Part shown: positions 53,259 to 62,537 of the stretch, one piece after another
Position numbering within the stretch: position 1 is the first letter of the stretch
How the letters are laid out: each line of letters begins with the position of its first letter
Made by a program: the position numbers and the translations under genes
Notes under the pieces: generated by a model
Database searches by the model: none
What the model was told of the DNA's origin: nothing
The model's input: the letters and a program-made list of their open reading frames with translations, nothing else
From: JBALVT01 sp965262875
Lineage (GTDB): Bacteria > Pseudomonadota > Gammaproteobacteria > Pseudomonadales > Halieaceae
Length of the DNA stretch: 64,000 bases
Reading direction: 5' to 3'
Assembly (NCBI GenBank): GCA_965262875.1
Contig: OZ253569.1
Location: 558,001 to 622,000, forward strand

Positions 53259-55265
53259 TCATTCTTTGTTAACGCGAAAAACACGCACTGCCCGGCCAAG
53301 CTCACGCAATATCCGTTTCTTAGCTGGCTTGTCCAAACCCTTGTTGGAGTAGGCTAGATCGCTATACAGGGTAGTAATTTCCTGAATTGACAATGCACAC
53401 GACGGGGCAAGAACTGCGGCACGGCGAGCGTACATCAGTGGTGTTTCAGCGGCTTCGCGAACAATTCCTCGCTTGGCTAGCCTGGCACAAAATGCCAAAT
53501 AGTATTTGTCCTCCTGTGAGCGCCGGTGCAATTTGCGCCTGCCCAACAAAGAAAAGCCGACCGGAACCAACACAAGCACCCAGGTGCCGATCAACACCAG
53601 GGCAAACTTCCTCGCGTTAAACTCCCCCATCAGACTCCCGAGGAATTCAAATTGTCTTTCCGTATCGTAACCGACGACCCAGCTTTGCCAGCGCCAGGTT
53701 AAGGCATCGTACTGCAGCCGAATTTTATTGAGCCAGGCGATACTCCTATAGCGCAACGGGGACAGAGGAGAATTGGAGAGAAAGCTACCCTCCCCTGACA
53801 TCGCTCGTTCCAACCCCCACTCGATTCGATCCGGAGACACCGCCGCTGTCGGATCGACTCTCACCCAGCCTTCACCGGCCAGCCAAACCTCTGCCCAGGC
53901 GTGGGCATCAAACTGATGAACGATGACTGTCGAGTTCACCGGGTTGATCTCCCCGCCCTGGTAGCCCGCCACTACGCGCGCAGGTACCCCAGCGGCTCGC
54001 ATCGCTACCACAAAGGCGTAGGCGTAGTGCTCGCAGAAACCTCGACGGGTCTGAAACAAAAACTCGTCCATTGCGTGTTGTCCCAGCACCGGAGGCTGCA
54101 GGGTGTAAACATATTCCTCTTCGTTAAACTTCTTGAGCAAGGCGTTGATGAAGTCGCGGTCAGTCTCGTGTTGCTCTCGCAATTCGACGGCAAATTCCCG
54201 GGTGAGTGGGTTTTCGCCCTCCGGTAAAATCAATTCAGTTTTTCTTCGCCAGTCAGAAAGCTCCGGTTCCAGCACTGCGTCGGACCAACTGCGCACTGTG
54301 TACCGATACTCATCCTCCAGTATCACCGGAGAGTACAGGCGATAATCCGCGCTATTGGACACTTTGGACTGGCCTGGCACCGCATAGCGCAGGCTGTAAA
54401 GCCAATTCTGCTGGGTCGGCTCCATGATTACCTTGTAGCTGAGGGACTTCCCGCCGGTCACCGGTACCTTCTGCTTTCGTTCAGCCGGGGGCACATCGTA
54501 GTATCGCAAGCTTGTCCAGGCCCCATCTTCGATGGTACTAAATACAAGGCCACGCCAATACAGATCGGCCTTATTTGGAATTGCACCGTCGAACTGCACG
54601 CGAAACGCCACATCAGCCGATTGACTCAGATTGGAAATATCTCCCGGGCGCATGAAGTCGCTCACCCCGGTTTTCGCCGTGTGGCTTTTTAAGGGTACTG
54701 ACCACAGGGGCCCTATTCGTGGAAACAGAAAAAACAACACCAGCATCAAGGGAATCGACTGCGCCAACATGATGGTGGGTAAGCGAATCGTCCCCAGTTT
54801 AAAACGATGCTGACCGGGTTGATGCAGCGCTACCAGCGCAGTAGTGATTAAAGTGACATTGAGCATGGTGTAAAGCACCACCAATAAATCCTGACTAAAC
54901 AGAAATTCGGTGACGCACACGAAATACGCCAGGAACAATAAGACGTAGGCATCCTTACGCTTAGCCAGTTCGATAAACTTCAGGGCAAAGGCGGCAAGCA
55001 GCAGAGCGACTGTCGGCTCCAGACCCAGTAGGCTGCCGAAGCTGAAAAAGATTCCCGCAAAAGAGGTAACAATCAGCAAAGCTTTGACGATGCGACCCGG
55101 AAATGACCAGCGACCGGCATAAACCTGAAATCGCCACAGCGCTGCGAACAAATAAACAGCGACGACCCACACCGGGATACGCTCCAGGTGAAGCACTATC
55201 AGGCTGAATTGTGCCAGAATTATCCAGCCCAAAGCGTTGCGCGGTAGTTGTTCTTCGGCCTTCAT
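53259..55265 (-). CDS. Membrane transglutaminase-like protein (DUF3488, TgpA type)
   Basis: A 668-residue protein. N-terminal part (residues 10-200) has about six transmembrane helices (DUF3488). The periplasmic transglutaminase core has Cys in RRGFCEHYAYAFVVAMRAAG, His in VHQFDAHAWAEVWL and Asp in WVRVDPTAAVSP. A further TM helix (FALVLIGTWVLVLVPVGFSL) precedes a C-terminal cytosolic tail. Related to Pseudomonas TgpA, essential there. In an operon moxR-DUF58-tgpA (4-bp overlap with DUF58). The pathway is envelope maintenance, unresolved. Confidence 0.92.
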   Translation of the reverse strand: MKAEEQLPRNALGWIILAQFSLIVLHLERIPVWVVAVYLFAALWRFQVYAGRWSFPGRIVKALLIVTSFAGIFFSFGSLLGLEPTVALLLAAFALKFIELAKRKDAYVLLFLAYFVCVTEFLFSQDLLVVLYTMLNVTLITTALVALHQPGQHRFKLGTIRLPTIMLAQSIPLMLVLFFLFPRIGPLWSVPLKSHTAKTGVSDFMRPGDISNLSQSADVAFRVQFDGAIPNKADLYWRGLVFSTIEDGAWTSLRYYDVPPAERKQKVPVTGGKSLSYKVIMEPTQQNWLYSLRYAVPGQSKVSNSADYRLYSPVILEDEYRYTVRSWSDAVLEPELSDWRRKTELILPEGENPLTREFAVELREQHETDRDFINALLKKFNEEEYVYTLQPPVLGQHAMDEFLFQTRRGFCEHYAYAFVVAMRAAGVPARVVAGYQGGEINPVNSTVIVHQFDAHAWAEVWLAGEGWVRVDPTAAVSPDRIEWGLERAMSGEGSFLSNSPLSPLRYRSIAWLNKIRLQYDALTWRWQSWVVGYDTERQFEFLGSLMGEFNARKFALVLIGTWVLVLVPVGFSLLGRRKLHRRSQEDKYYLAFCARLAKRGIVREAAETPLMYARRAAVLAPSCALSIQEITTLYSDLAYSNKGLDKPAKKRILRELGRAVRVFRVNKE

Positions 55266-56236
55266 AAGCGCCGGTCCGAAATTCCGTACAGTGCCAGTTC
55301 TTTGAGAACCTGTTCGCGGTGTTTGGCGCCAGTATTAGGCTCCATCACAAGCCCTGGAAGGCGCAGGCCATACTCCTCATTCTGGGCATCAAACTGCAGT
55401 GCCCAGTAACACAGGTGAGACAATCGCTGTTCGAGCCCAACACCGGGAAACATGTCCCAATCCAGCCACACGCTGCGATCTGCATAAGCCGTGTACTGCT
55501 TGGTCTGCAGCGTCTGCCCCTTCGCCAAGCCTTTCCAGTAAACCTGTTTAAGGGAGTCACCACGGCGGTAATCGCGAAACCCCGCAAAATCATCTTTACC
55601 TTCGATCTGCTCTGCCGCGCCATCGGGAGTGTCCGACGCCATACCCTCCAGAACACTACTTGCGATAGGTTTAGGGTAAACCAGCGCATATAAATCCAGA
55701 TCGATCCAGGTCCAGCAGCGCAGCAAACCCAGCGGGTAGGTCGACTCCAGCAACATTCGCCCGGGATGGAACCAGCCACGGCCAGTCACCTCATTGTGCA
55801 GGCACACTCTTGCACTGACTTGATCAGTGAGGCTGACCACCTGCGCGGAACTGTCCGGCCATTTACTGAGCAGGGCTACATGGGAGCGATCGCTGGATTT
55901 CTCAATCATTATCTCGAATTCGGCCAGTTGGCCGGGGAAGGCCGCATCGGCACGAACTGCGTGAATAGTCAGCCCTGAGAGGTTCGCGTAGGTATGCAAT
56001 ATGCCCACCACAAACAAGGTTGCCAACAGGAATGTCAAAGCGAAGGTCATGTTGTTCTGATAGTTGATTCCGGTAATCAGCATCACCAGAAGACAGACGC
56101 TAAAGAAAAGACCAACCCTGGAAGGAAATATAAATATACGCTTTTGGTCGAGGGTGATGGAACGCGCGGGGGGAATCCGGCGATTGACCCACTTGCGGAA
56201 TCGCTCTTGAAAACCCCGGCGTATCGATTCAAACAT
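55262..56236 (-). CDS. DUF58 domain protein
   Basis: A 324-residue protein. Two N-terminal TM helices (LFFSVCLLVMLITGI and FALTFLLATLFVVGILHTY) followed by an extracytoplasmic or cytosolic DUF58 domain: GKDDFAGFRDYRRGDSLKQV and YWKGLAKGQTLQTKQYT. Commonly partners with MoxR AAA+ ATPases in stress or envelope assembly. Overlaps the transglutaminase gene by four bases. Confidence 0.92.
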   Translation of the reverse strand: MFESIRRGFQERFRKWVNRRIPPARSITLDQKRIFIFPSRVGLFFSVCLLVMLITGINYQNNMTFALTFLLATLFVVGILHTYANLSGLTIHAVRADAAFPGQLAEFEIMIEKSSDRSHVALLSKWPDSSAQVVSLTDQVSARVCLHNEVTGRGWFHPGRMLLESTYPLGLLRCWTWIDLDLYALVYPKPIASSVLEGMASDTPDGAAEQIEGKDDFAGFRDYRRGDSLKQVYWKGLAKGQTLQTKQYTAYADRSVWLDWDMFPGVGLEQRLSHLCYWALQFDAQNEEYGLRLPGLVMEPNTGAKHREQVLKELALYGISDRRL

Positions 56237-56237
56237 T

Positions 56238-57164
56238 TTAAGGATTTATGACGTCGACGTTCTTTTGCAGCTGCTCCACCAGCGCACTGCTATCACCGGC
56301 GTAATCACTACTGGGAATTAACCTATGGCCGGCTACGCTCGGTAGCACAACTTGAATATCTTCAGGAACGAGATGTCCTCGACTATTCATGACCGCCCAC
56401 GCCTTGGCGCTGTCCAATAGGGCCAGCGCTCCCCGGGGAGAAAGGCCAACTGCAAATGCAGGCGACTGCCGGGTATAGGCCACGACACGTTGCAAATAAT
56501 CCAGTAGGTTGTCGGAGGCGTGTACCTGGCCTACCGCAGCTCGAATAGTCTGCAATTGCTGCGCCGAAATACAGGTCTTAGCTTTGTAGGTAAAATGGGC
56601 ACTGTCGCTGCGTTGGAACATTTCTCGCTCCGCCGCCGGATCAGGATAGCCCAGCTCGAGGCGCATCAAAAACCTGTCGAGTTGTGACTCGGGCAAAGGA
56701 TACGTGCCCGACTGGTCGATAGGGTTCTGGGTAGCAATGACAAAAAATGGTTGAGGTAAGGGCCGGGTTTCCCCTTCAACGGTAACCTGTTCTTCAGCCA
56801 TGGCCTCTAATAATGCACTCTGAGTCCGTGGCGTGGTTCGGTTGATTTCATCCGCCAGCAACAGCTGCGTAAAAATTGGCCCGGGGTGAAAACTGAAGCT
56901 GGCGTCATTGCGATCAAAAACGGAGACACCGAGAATGTCGGCAGGAAGCAGGTCGCTGGTAAACTGCACTCGTTTATAGTCCAGCCCCAGCACGTCTGCC
57001 AATGCATGAGATAAAGTGGTTTTACCCATGCCGGGAAGATCTTCAATCAGCAAATGACCCTTGGCAAACAAACAACACAGGGCCAATCGTATCTGAGATT
57101 CTTTCCCCAGCAGCACCCGCCCTACTTCTGCTACTGCAGAATCTATCACTGCCTGTAACTGCAT
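56238..57164 (-). CDS. MoxR-family AAA+ ATPase
   Basis: About 308 residues from ATG 57164 (MQLQAVIDSAVAEVGRVLLG), preferred because AGGA lies 8 bases upstream. Walker A: IEDLPGMGKTTLSHALADVL; Walker B and sensor: LLLADEINRTTPRTQSALLEA and FVIATQNPIDQSGTYPLPES; C-terminal lid LSPRGALALLDSAKAWAV. It is the first gene of the MoxR-DUF58-transglutaminase operon. Confidence 0.93.
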   Translation of the reverse strand: MQLQAVIDSAVAEVGRVLLGKESQIRLALCCLFAKGHLLIEDLPGMGKTTLSHALADVLGLDYKRVQFTSDLLPADILGVSVFDRNDASFSFHPGPIFTQLLLADEINRTTPRTQSALLEAMAEEQVTVEGETRPLPQPFFVIATQNPIDQSGTYPLPESQLDRFLMRLELGYPDPAAEREMFQRSDSAHFTYKAKTCISAQQLQTIRAAVGQVHASDNLLDYLQRVVAYTRQSPAFAVGLSPRGALALLDSAKAWAVMNSRGHLVPEDIQVVLPSVAGHRLIPSSDYAGDSSALVEQLQKNVDVINP

Positions 57165-57209
57165 CTTCGTTATCCTATTGAAATATTGACCAGATGGCCA
57201 GATCATCAT

Positions 57210-58412
57210 TCAAGAAAGAGCGGCAAAACCTCGCTCAAGATCTGCCTTTAGGTCGTCCACGTGTTCAAGCCCCACCGCAACACGAATCAAATTGTCAGTG
57301 ATACCAGCCAATTCCTTCTCAGCAGGGGCGAGCCGACTGTGCGTCGTTGTGGCAGGGTGCACAATGGTTGTTTTGGCATCGCCTAGATTTGCGGTGAGAG
57401 ACATTATTCGCGTGCCATCGATACACTTCCACGCCCGCTCCTGGCCACCCTTAACACGGAAAGACAGCACCCCACCAAACGCTTTTTGTTGACGTGCTGC
57501 CAACGCGTGACCCGGATGCGATTTCAGACCGGCGTAAAATACATGCTCAACCGCATCTTGCGCCTCCAGCCACTTAGCCAATGCCATGGCGTTCTGACTG
57601 TGTGCATCCATACGCAGGCGAAGCGTCTCCAGACCCTTCAGAAAAACCCAGGCATTAAAAGCACTCATAGTGGGACCGCAGGTACGTAAAAAGGTGACTA
57701 CCTGTTCCATGTGTTCGTGGGAGCCAACAACGGCACCACCCACACAGCGGCCCTGCCCATCCAGGTATTTGGTCGCAGAATGGATGACAATATCCGCACC
57801 CAGAGCCAGCGGCGTTTGTAGGACCGGGGTGCAGAAGCAATTGTCGACCACTAACAGTGCATCGTTCTCTTTTGCCAGCGAGGACAATTGGGCAAGATCG
57901 GCCACTTCACACAGGGGATTGGAAGGCGTCTCTAGAAACAGCATGGCTGTATTGGGGCGCATGGCCTGCTGCCAATCACTCAAGTCCAGCAGCGAGACAA
58001 AGGTCACCTCAACACCAAACTTCGCCATATATTTGCCGAACAAATTGACCGTTGTACCAAATACGTTCCGCGAACACACAACATGATCGCCTGATTTCAA
58101 AAAGGCCATAGCGGCACTGAGTATCGCGGCCATCCCGGACGCAGTTCCAACAGCTTCTTGCGCACCTTCAAGTGCAGCTAAGCGTTGCTCAAAATTGCGC
58201 ACTGTGGGATTGGTGTAACGAGAATAGACATTTCCGGGTTGATCGCCCGAAAATCGGTCCGCCGCGTGTTGCGCATTCTCGAAAACATAACTGGAAGTCG
58301 TGAAGATAGCTTCGGAGTGTTCACCCTCCGCACTTCGCACCTGACCGGCGCGCACAGCAAGCGTATCCAGTTGAGCGCCTATTAGCGCTGTTTCGATATC
58401 ATTATCTTTCAT
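57210..58412 (-). CDS. metZ: O-succinylhomoserine sulfhydrylase
   Basis: A 400-residue PLP enzyme of the Cys/Met metabolism family. Features: TLAVRAGQVRSAEGEHSEAI, VYSRYTNPTVRNFEQRLAAL, PLP lysine in VIHSATKYLDGQGR, GPTMSAFNAWVFLKGLETL and SLTANLGDAKTTIVHPATTT. It forms homocysteine from O-succinylhomoserine and sulfide. The place right after purF is typical of Pseudomonas relatives, supporting metZ over metB/metY. Confidence 0.92.
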   Translation of the reverse strand: MKDNDIETALIGAQLDTLAVRAGQVRSAEGEHSEAIFTTSSYVFENAQHAADRFSGDQPGNVYSRYTNPTVRNFEQRLAALEGAQEAVGTASGMAAILSAAMAFLKSGDHVVCSRNVFGTTVNLFGKYMAKFGVEVTFVSLLDLSDWQQAMRPNTAMLFLETPSNPLCEVADLAQLSSLAKENDALLVVDNCFCTPVLQTPLALGADIVIHSATKYLDGQGRCVGGAVVGSHEHMEQVVTFLRTCGPTMSAFNAWVFLKGLETLRLRMDAHSQNAMALAKWLEAQDAVEHVFYAGLKSHPGHALAARQQKAFGGVLSFRVKGGQERAWKCIDGTRIMSLTANLGDAKTTIVHPATTTHSRLAPAEKELAGITDNLIRVAVGLEHVDDLKADLERGFAALS

Positions 58413-58433
58413 GAAATAAGAGTCTGTAGGTCG

Positions 58434-59954
58434 TTAGGCGTCGTTGTGTAAGCCAACCACCGCGCCCGCTGCCTGCTGGACCGCGCGTTGCTCACTCTGA
58501 GCTTCATCATTGCGTAGGGATTCAATTCGATCAAGGTAATTTTTATCAACATCACCCGAGACATAATCACCATTGAACACAGAGCAATCGAAATCCTCGA
58601 TATCTGGATTGCCGTCGCGGGAGCATTGGACCAGATCTTTCAAATCCTGAAAAATCAGCCAGTCGGCACCGATCAGGTCACAGACCTCCTGGACAGATCG
58701 ACCATGTGCTATCAGCTCGGTCGCGGAAGGCATATCGATACCGTACACATTGGGATGGCGCACCGGGGGAGCCGCGGACGCAAAATACACTTTATTGGCG
58801 CCGGCATCTCTGGCCATTTCAATAATTTGACGACAGGTTGTTCCTCGAACAATCGAATCATCAACCAGCATCACATTTTTGCCAGCGAACTCCAGGGGCA
58901 CTGGATTGAGCTTTTGCTTAACGGATTTTTTACGCGCACTCTGCCCCGGCATTATAAAGGTGCGGCCGATATAGCGGTTTTTCATCAAACCTTCGCGAAA
59001 CTTCAAGCCCAATTCTGTCGCCATAGCCTGAGCAGCTATTCTGCTAGTATCTGGAATTGGAATAATCACGTCGATGTCGTGATCGGGACGCTCGGCAAGA
59101 ATTTTTTTAGCCAGTGCCTCGCCCTGCCGCATGCGGGTTTTGTACACCGATATGCCATCCATCAAGGAATCAGGCCTGGCAAAATACACGTGTTCGAAAA
59201 TGCAGGGCTTGAGCTTGGGGTTTAATGCACATTGTTGGCGGTGTAAATTACGTTGCGCATCAATGTAGATAGCTTCGCCGGGGGCTACATCGCCAATGAG
59301 GGTGAAACCCAACACATCCAGGGCCACGCTCTCAGACGCGATCATGTAATCGGGTCCATCGTCCGTTTCTCGCTTGCCTACAACTAACGGGCGGATACCC
59401 AGCGGGTCTCTAAACCCGACAATGCCGTAATTTACCAGCATAGCCAGCGCGGCATAACCACCGCGACAGCGTCTGTGGACGGCCTCTACCGCAAGAAAAA
59501 TATCTTGGGGTTGAGGATTCAATTTTCCCAGACTCTGCAGTTCATGCGCGAAAACGTTTAGCAGTACTTCTGAATCAGAGTCGGTATTGAGGTGACGCAA
59601 ATCGTCCTGAAACATCTCCTTGCTAAGGCTTTCCGCATTGGTGAGATTGCCATTGTGCGCCATGGCGATACCGTAGGGAGAGTTTACGTAGAACGGCTGA
59701 GCTAGTGCGGGCCCGGAACTTCCCGAAGTCGGATAACGGACGTGCCCTATTCCCATAGGCCCCCGAATACGCTGCATGTGATTTTGCCTGAACACATCGC
59801 GCACCAGACCTTCACTTTTGCGCTGACTGAACTTCCCACCGCTGCAGGTCATAATACCTGCGGCATCCTGGCCTCGGTGCTGTAAAACGGTTAACGCATC
59901 ATAGATGTCGGGGGCGACATCGGTCTTACCTACTAAGCCAACCAGACCACACAT
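58434..59954 (-). CDS. purF: Amidophosphoribosyltransferase
   Basis: A 506-residue enzyme, the first committed step of purine synthesis. N-terminal nucleophile Cys in MCGLVGLVG, glutaminase domain (VLQHRGQDAAGIMTC, MAHNGNLTNAE), and PRPP-binding domain (NVMLVDDSIVRGTTCRQIIE). Cluster Cys pattern (QFVQCSRDGN-type PDIEDFDCSVFNGDYV at the end) as in relatives. Frame intact; immediately follows cvpA. Confidence 0.97.
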   Translation of the reverse strand: MCGLVGLVGKTDVAPDIYDALTVLQHRGQDAAGIMTCSGGKFSQRKSEGLVRDVFRQNHMQRIRGPMGIGHVRYPTSGSSGPALAQPFYVNSPYGIAMAHNGNLTNAESLSKEMFQDDLRHLNTDSDSEVLLNVFAHELQSLGKLNPQPQDIFLAVEAVHRRCRGGYAALAMLVNYGIVGFRDPLGIRPLVVGKRETDDGPDYMIASESVALDVLGFTLIGDVAPGEAIYIDAQRNLHRQQCALNPKLKPCIFEHVYFARPDSLMDGISVYKTRMRQGEALAKKILAERPDHDIDVIIPIPDTSRIAAQAMATELGLKFREGLMKNRYIGRTFIMPGQSARKKSVKQKLNPVPLEFAGKNVMLVDDSIVRGTTCRQIIEMARDAGANKVYFASAAPPVRHPNVYGIDMPSATELIAHGRSVQEVCDLIGADWLIFQDLKDLVQCSRDGNPDIEDFDCSVFNGDYVSGDVDKNYLDRIESLRNDEAQSEQRAVQQAAGAVVGLHNDA

Positions 59955-59999
59955 GAACTACTCACCTCGTAAAAAACACGTATCCACAATCGATAGATT

Positions 60000-60530
60000 T
60001 TAAACTGCTATGGGATTCTTCCACTGGGAGCCCAATTGCGCGAACCCCGAACGCACCCACTGATCAATCATCTCAAGATGCGGCATGATCACCGAGTTTT
60101 GCAGCGCGCGCTGGTTTTGAACTGGCAACAACTCCCGCGCAACAAATACAATCACCAGCACGACTATCAGCCCGCGCGTAAATCCAAATACCGTCCCAAG
60201 AAGCCTGTCCAGAAGGCTCAAACCCGTCAGCTTAATTAATTTGGCAATAACTGCCGTAGCGATGGTGCCTAGAACCAATACCCCTACAAAGATGATGACA
60301 CAGGCCGCTAGATAACGCGCAGTTTCGTTATCGATAACACCGGCCATTAACGCCGCTACAGGGTCCGCAAAGAGCCTGGCCGCGACAAAAGCGACTATCC
60401 AGGCGGCAAGTGACAGTGCTTCCCTCGCGAAACCTCGCCACAGACTCAACAAGGTAGAGAAGGTAAGAATTCCCACGATAACCCAGTCTATCCAGTTCAG
60501 CGAAAGCTCGTTAATCGCGCTTAGATCCAA
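60000..60530 (-). CDS. cvpA: CvpA family membrane protein
   Basis: About 176 residues if the TTG at 60530 is the start; longer frames start upstream inside the SPOR gene and are unlikely. It has four predicted TM helices including SLNWIDWVIVGILTFSTLLS, AWIVAFVAARLFADPVAALM, LAACVIIFVGVLVLGTIATA and LLDRLLGTVFGFTRGLIVV. CvpA is required for colicin V production in some bacteria and is often beside purF. The start codon is uncertain. Confidence 0.85.
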   Translation of the reverse strand: MDLSAINELSLNWIDWVIVGILTFSTLLSLWRGFAREALSLAAWIVAFVAARLFADPVAALMAGVIDNETARYLAACVIIFVGVLVLGTIATAVIAKLIKLTGLSLLDRLLGTVFGFTRGLIVVLVIVFVARELLPVQNQRALQNSVIMPHLEMIDQWVRSGFAQLGSQWKNPIAV

Positions 60531-60612
60531 TGCGATAGTCCAGCGAGTAGAAACTCGCGTTGAATTGCAAAAGGCTCGATGCAATAAGCCTCGCGGAGAA
60601 TGGGCCAGAGTA

Positions 60613-61236
60613 TCAAGGTATGTACCGTACGACCATAGAATGAACGGCAAACTCTCTGTCGATCCGGGCTTTCATATTATCCAACTTAGACCGTTCAAAT
60701 TTCGGCCCAACATAGACACGTAACAGTGAATCCCCGGATCGCTTAACTTTTTTAACATAGGCTTTGTAGCCCAGGGACAACAACCGTTTTCGAAGTTCTT
60801 CAGCTTTCTCAGATTTGCTGACGCTCGCGACCTGCAAAATCCAGGCGATCGGCACACCTTCAGCATCGATCGCGGGTTTGATCGGAGCCACGGTTCGCGT
60901 TCTCTTTGTGCTTTTAGGCCTCTCTACCTTGGCTGCGTTCGCCGTGGGTTTTTCGATTGTGGCTGGTGTCTCGGCAATTGCGATTCGCTGAGCATTGTCG
61001 ATGGCCTGTTGCTGGCGCTGAAGCTCATTGCGGGACTGTAGCTTGACTGATTCTCGCAGGCCTTTCTTATCCGGAGCGGAGATAGGCGTGGTATCGACCG
61101 CCGGCCGCGCCGGAATTCGCCGCGCCTCATCCCGGGCGATGTCCCCGGGCTCGACAAAAATTATGGGCCAAAAAACGACCCCTAACGCAACTAAAATTAG
61201 AGCCCCGACTAACCTTTGCTTGAGAATATCATTCAC
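60613..61236 (-). CDS. dedD: SPOR-domain membrane protein (DedD-like)
   Basis: A 207-residue protein. One N-terminal TM helix (RLVGALILVALGVVFWPIIF), a basic and proline-rich linker, and a C-terminal SPOR domain (AWILQVASVSKSEKAEELRK, LGYKAYVKKVKRSGDSLLRV, YVGPKFERSKLDNMKARI) that binds denuded peptidoglycan at the division site. Overlaps folC by four bases, as in Pseudomonas and Escherichia. Confidence 0.9.
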   Translation of the reverse strand: MNDILKQRLVGALILVALGVVFWPIIFVEPGDIARDEARRIPARPAVDTTPISAPDKKGLRESVKLQSRNELQRQQQAIDNAQRIAIAETPATIEKPTANAAKVERPKSTKRTRTVAPIKPAIDAEGVPIAWILQVASVSKSEKAEELRKRLLSLGYKAYVKKVKRSGDSLLRVYVGPKFERSKLDNMKARIDREFAVHSMVVRYIP

Positions 61237-62537
61237 GGCGTGGTCTTCCTGCGATCTTCATCCAATAAAGGTAGCACCGCTGCCACCGTGAAAAACGAGC
61301 CGAAAACAACCAGCGTGTCTCCCGTCAACATAGTTGATTGTGCGGAACGAAACGCCTGTGGAATATTTTCGCTACTGCTAATTACCTGATTGCCTTCATC
61401 CGAGAGGGCGCCGGCAAGAAACTGTGCTGTACACGCTCGAGGTACCTCTGGCTGATCCCCTAGAAACCAACCGTCAAAGCGACCTGCGCAGGCGCGAATC
61501 ATCTGTGTGACTTCTTTATCAGTCATTACTGAAAACAAGGAATAAACTCTTCCGTTACAGTTACTTAGGTCGATATATTCAAGTAACTTATTAATAGCTG
61601 CTGGATTGTGTGCGACATCCAGTATGTAATGGCACCCCGCCAACTCCTGGCTCTCTCGTCGCCCTCGTAATTTTATTCGAGCCAGCGCAGTATGCAATTG
61701 CTGATCTGTAAAACTAATACCTAACAGCGCCAATGCCTGCAACGCTGCACAAATGTTAATCGGTAGCAGCGATCCTGTGGGAAGCTTGGGAAGTAGCTGC
61801 CTCGACCCGGCTTTAGTGCTTAGCCACCCTTCCCAATAGGTCTGACCACCCACGTCGTTGCTCGTATCTTGCCAGCCAAAATCGCGGTCCCACCACATCG
61901 CGTGAACACCCAGATCAGCAACAATTTCGACCACTGATTTCGGGGGGTTCACGTCAGCAATAACCGCTGGCTGCCCAGGCCGCAAAATACCCGCCTTTTC
62001 AGCACCAATGCTCTCCCGCGATGACCCCAGCCATTGCTGATGGTCCAATTCAATACTGGTGATTACAGCCACCGATGCATCGACAATATTAACCGCGTCT
62101 AGCCTGCCACCAAGCCCAACCTCAAGAACCATCACTTCAACATGGAGCGCACGAAAAACCCACAGTGCCGCCAAAGTCGCAAACTCAAAGTAGGTAAGAG
62201 ATATTTCGCCCCTGGCCCTGTCGATCTGTTCGAAGGAGTCGATGATGATGTCGTCATCCACTTCGGCTCCAGCAATGCGAATTCTCTCATTGAAGCGCAA
62301 AAAATGTGGGGAACTACAGACACCGACTACCTTGCCCGACTCTATCAGTAGGGCCTCCATCACCGCTGCCGTCGTCCCCTTGCCGTTGGTACCTGCAACT
62401 GTGACGACAGGTACTTCAATCGGCAGTATATTAAGCCGCTGGGCCACTTCTCTTACTCGATCCAGCCCAAGATCCATCTCATTGGGGTGGAGAGTTTCTA
62501 AATGGCATAACCAGTTTGCGAGAGAGTCCTTACTCAT
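61233..62537 (-). CDS. folC: Dihydrofolate synthase / folylpolyglutamate synthase
   Basis: A 434-residue Mur-ligase fold enzyme. P-loop VVTVAGTNGKGTTAAVMEAL, MVLEVGLGGRLDAVN, ITSIELDHQQWLG, CHYILDVAHNPAAINKLLEY. Adds glutamate to dihydropteroate and folates. Overlaps accD (8 bp) and dedD (4 bp). Confidence 0.95.
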   Translation of the reverse strand: MSKDSLANWLCHLETLHPNEMDLGLDRVREVAQRLNILPIEVPVVTVAGTNGKGTTAAVMEALLIESGKVVGVCSSPHFLRFNERIRIAGAEVDDDIIIDSFEQIDRARGEISLTYFEFATLAALWVFRALHVEVMVLEVGLGGRLDAVNIVDASVAVITSIELDHQQWLGSSRESIGAEKAGILRPGQPAVIADVNPPKSVVEIVADLGVHAMWWDRDFGWQDTSNDVGGQTYWEGWLSTKAGSRQLLPKLPTGSLLPINICAALQALALLGISFTDQQLHTALARIKLRGRRESQELAGCHYILDVAHNPAAINKLLEYIDLSNCNGRVYSLFSVMTDKEVTQMIRACAGRFDGWFLGDQPEVPRACTAQFLAGALSDEGNQVISSSENIPQAFRSAQSTMLTGDTLVVFGSFFTVAAVLPLLDEDRRKTTP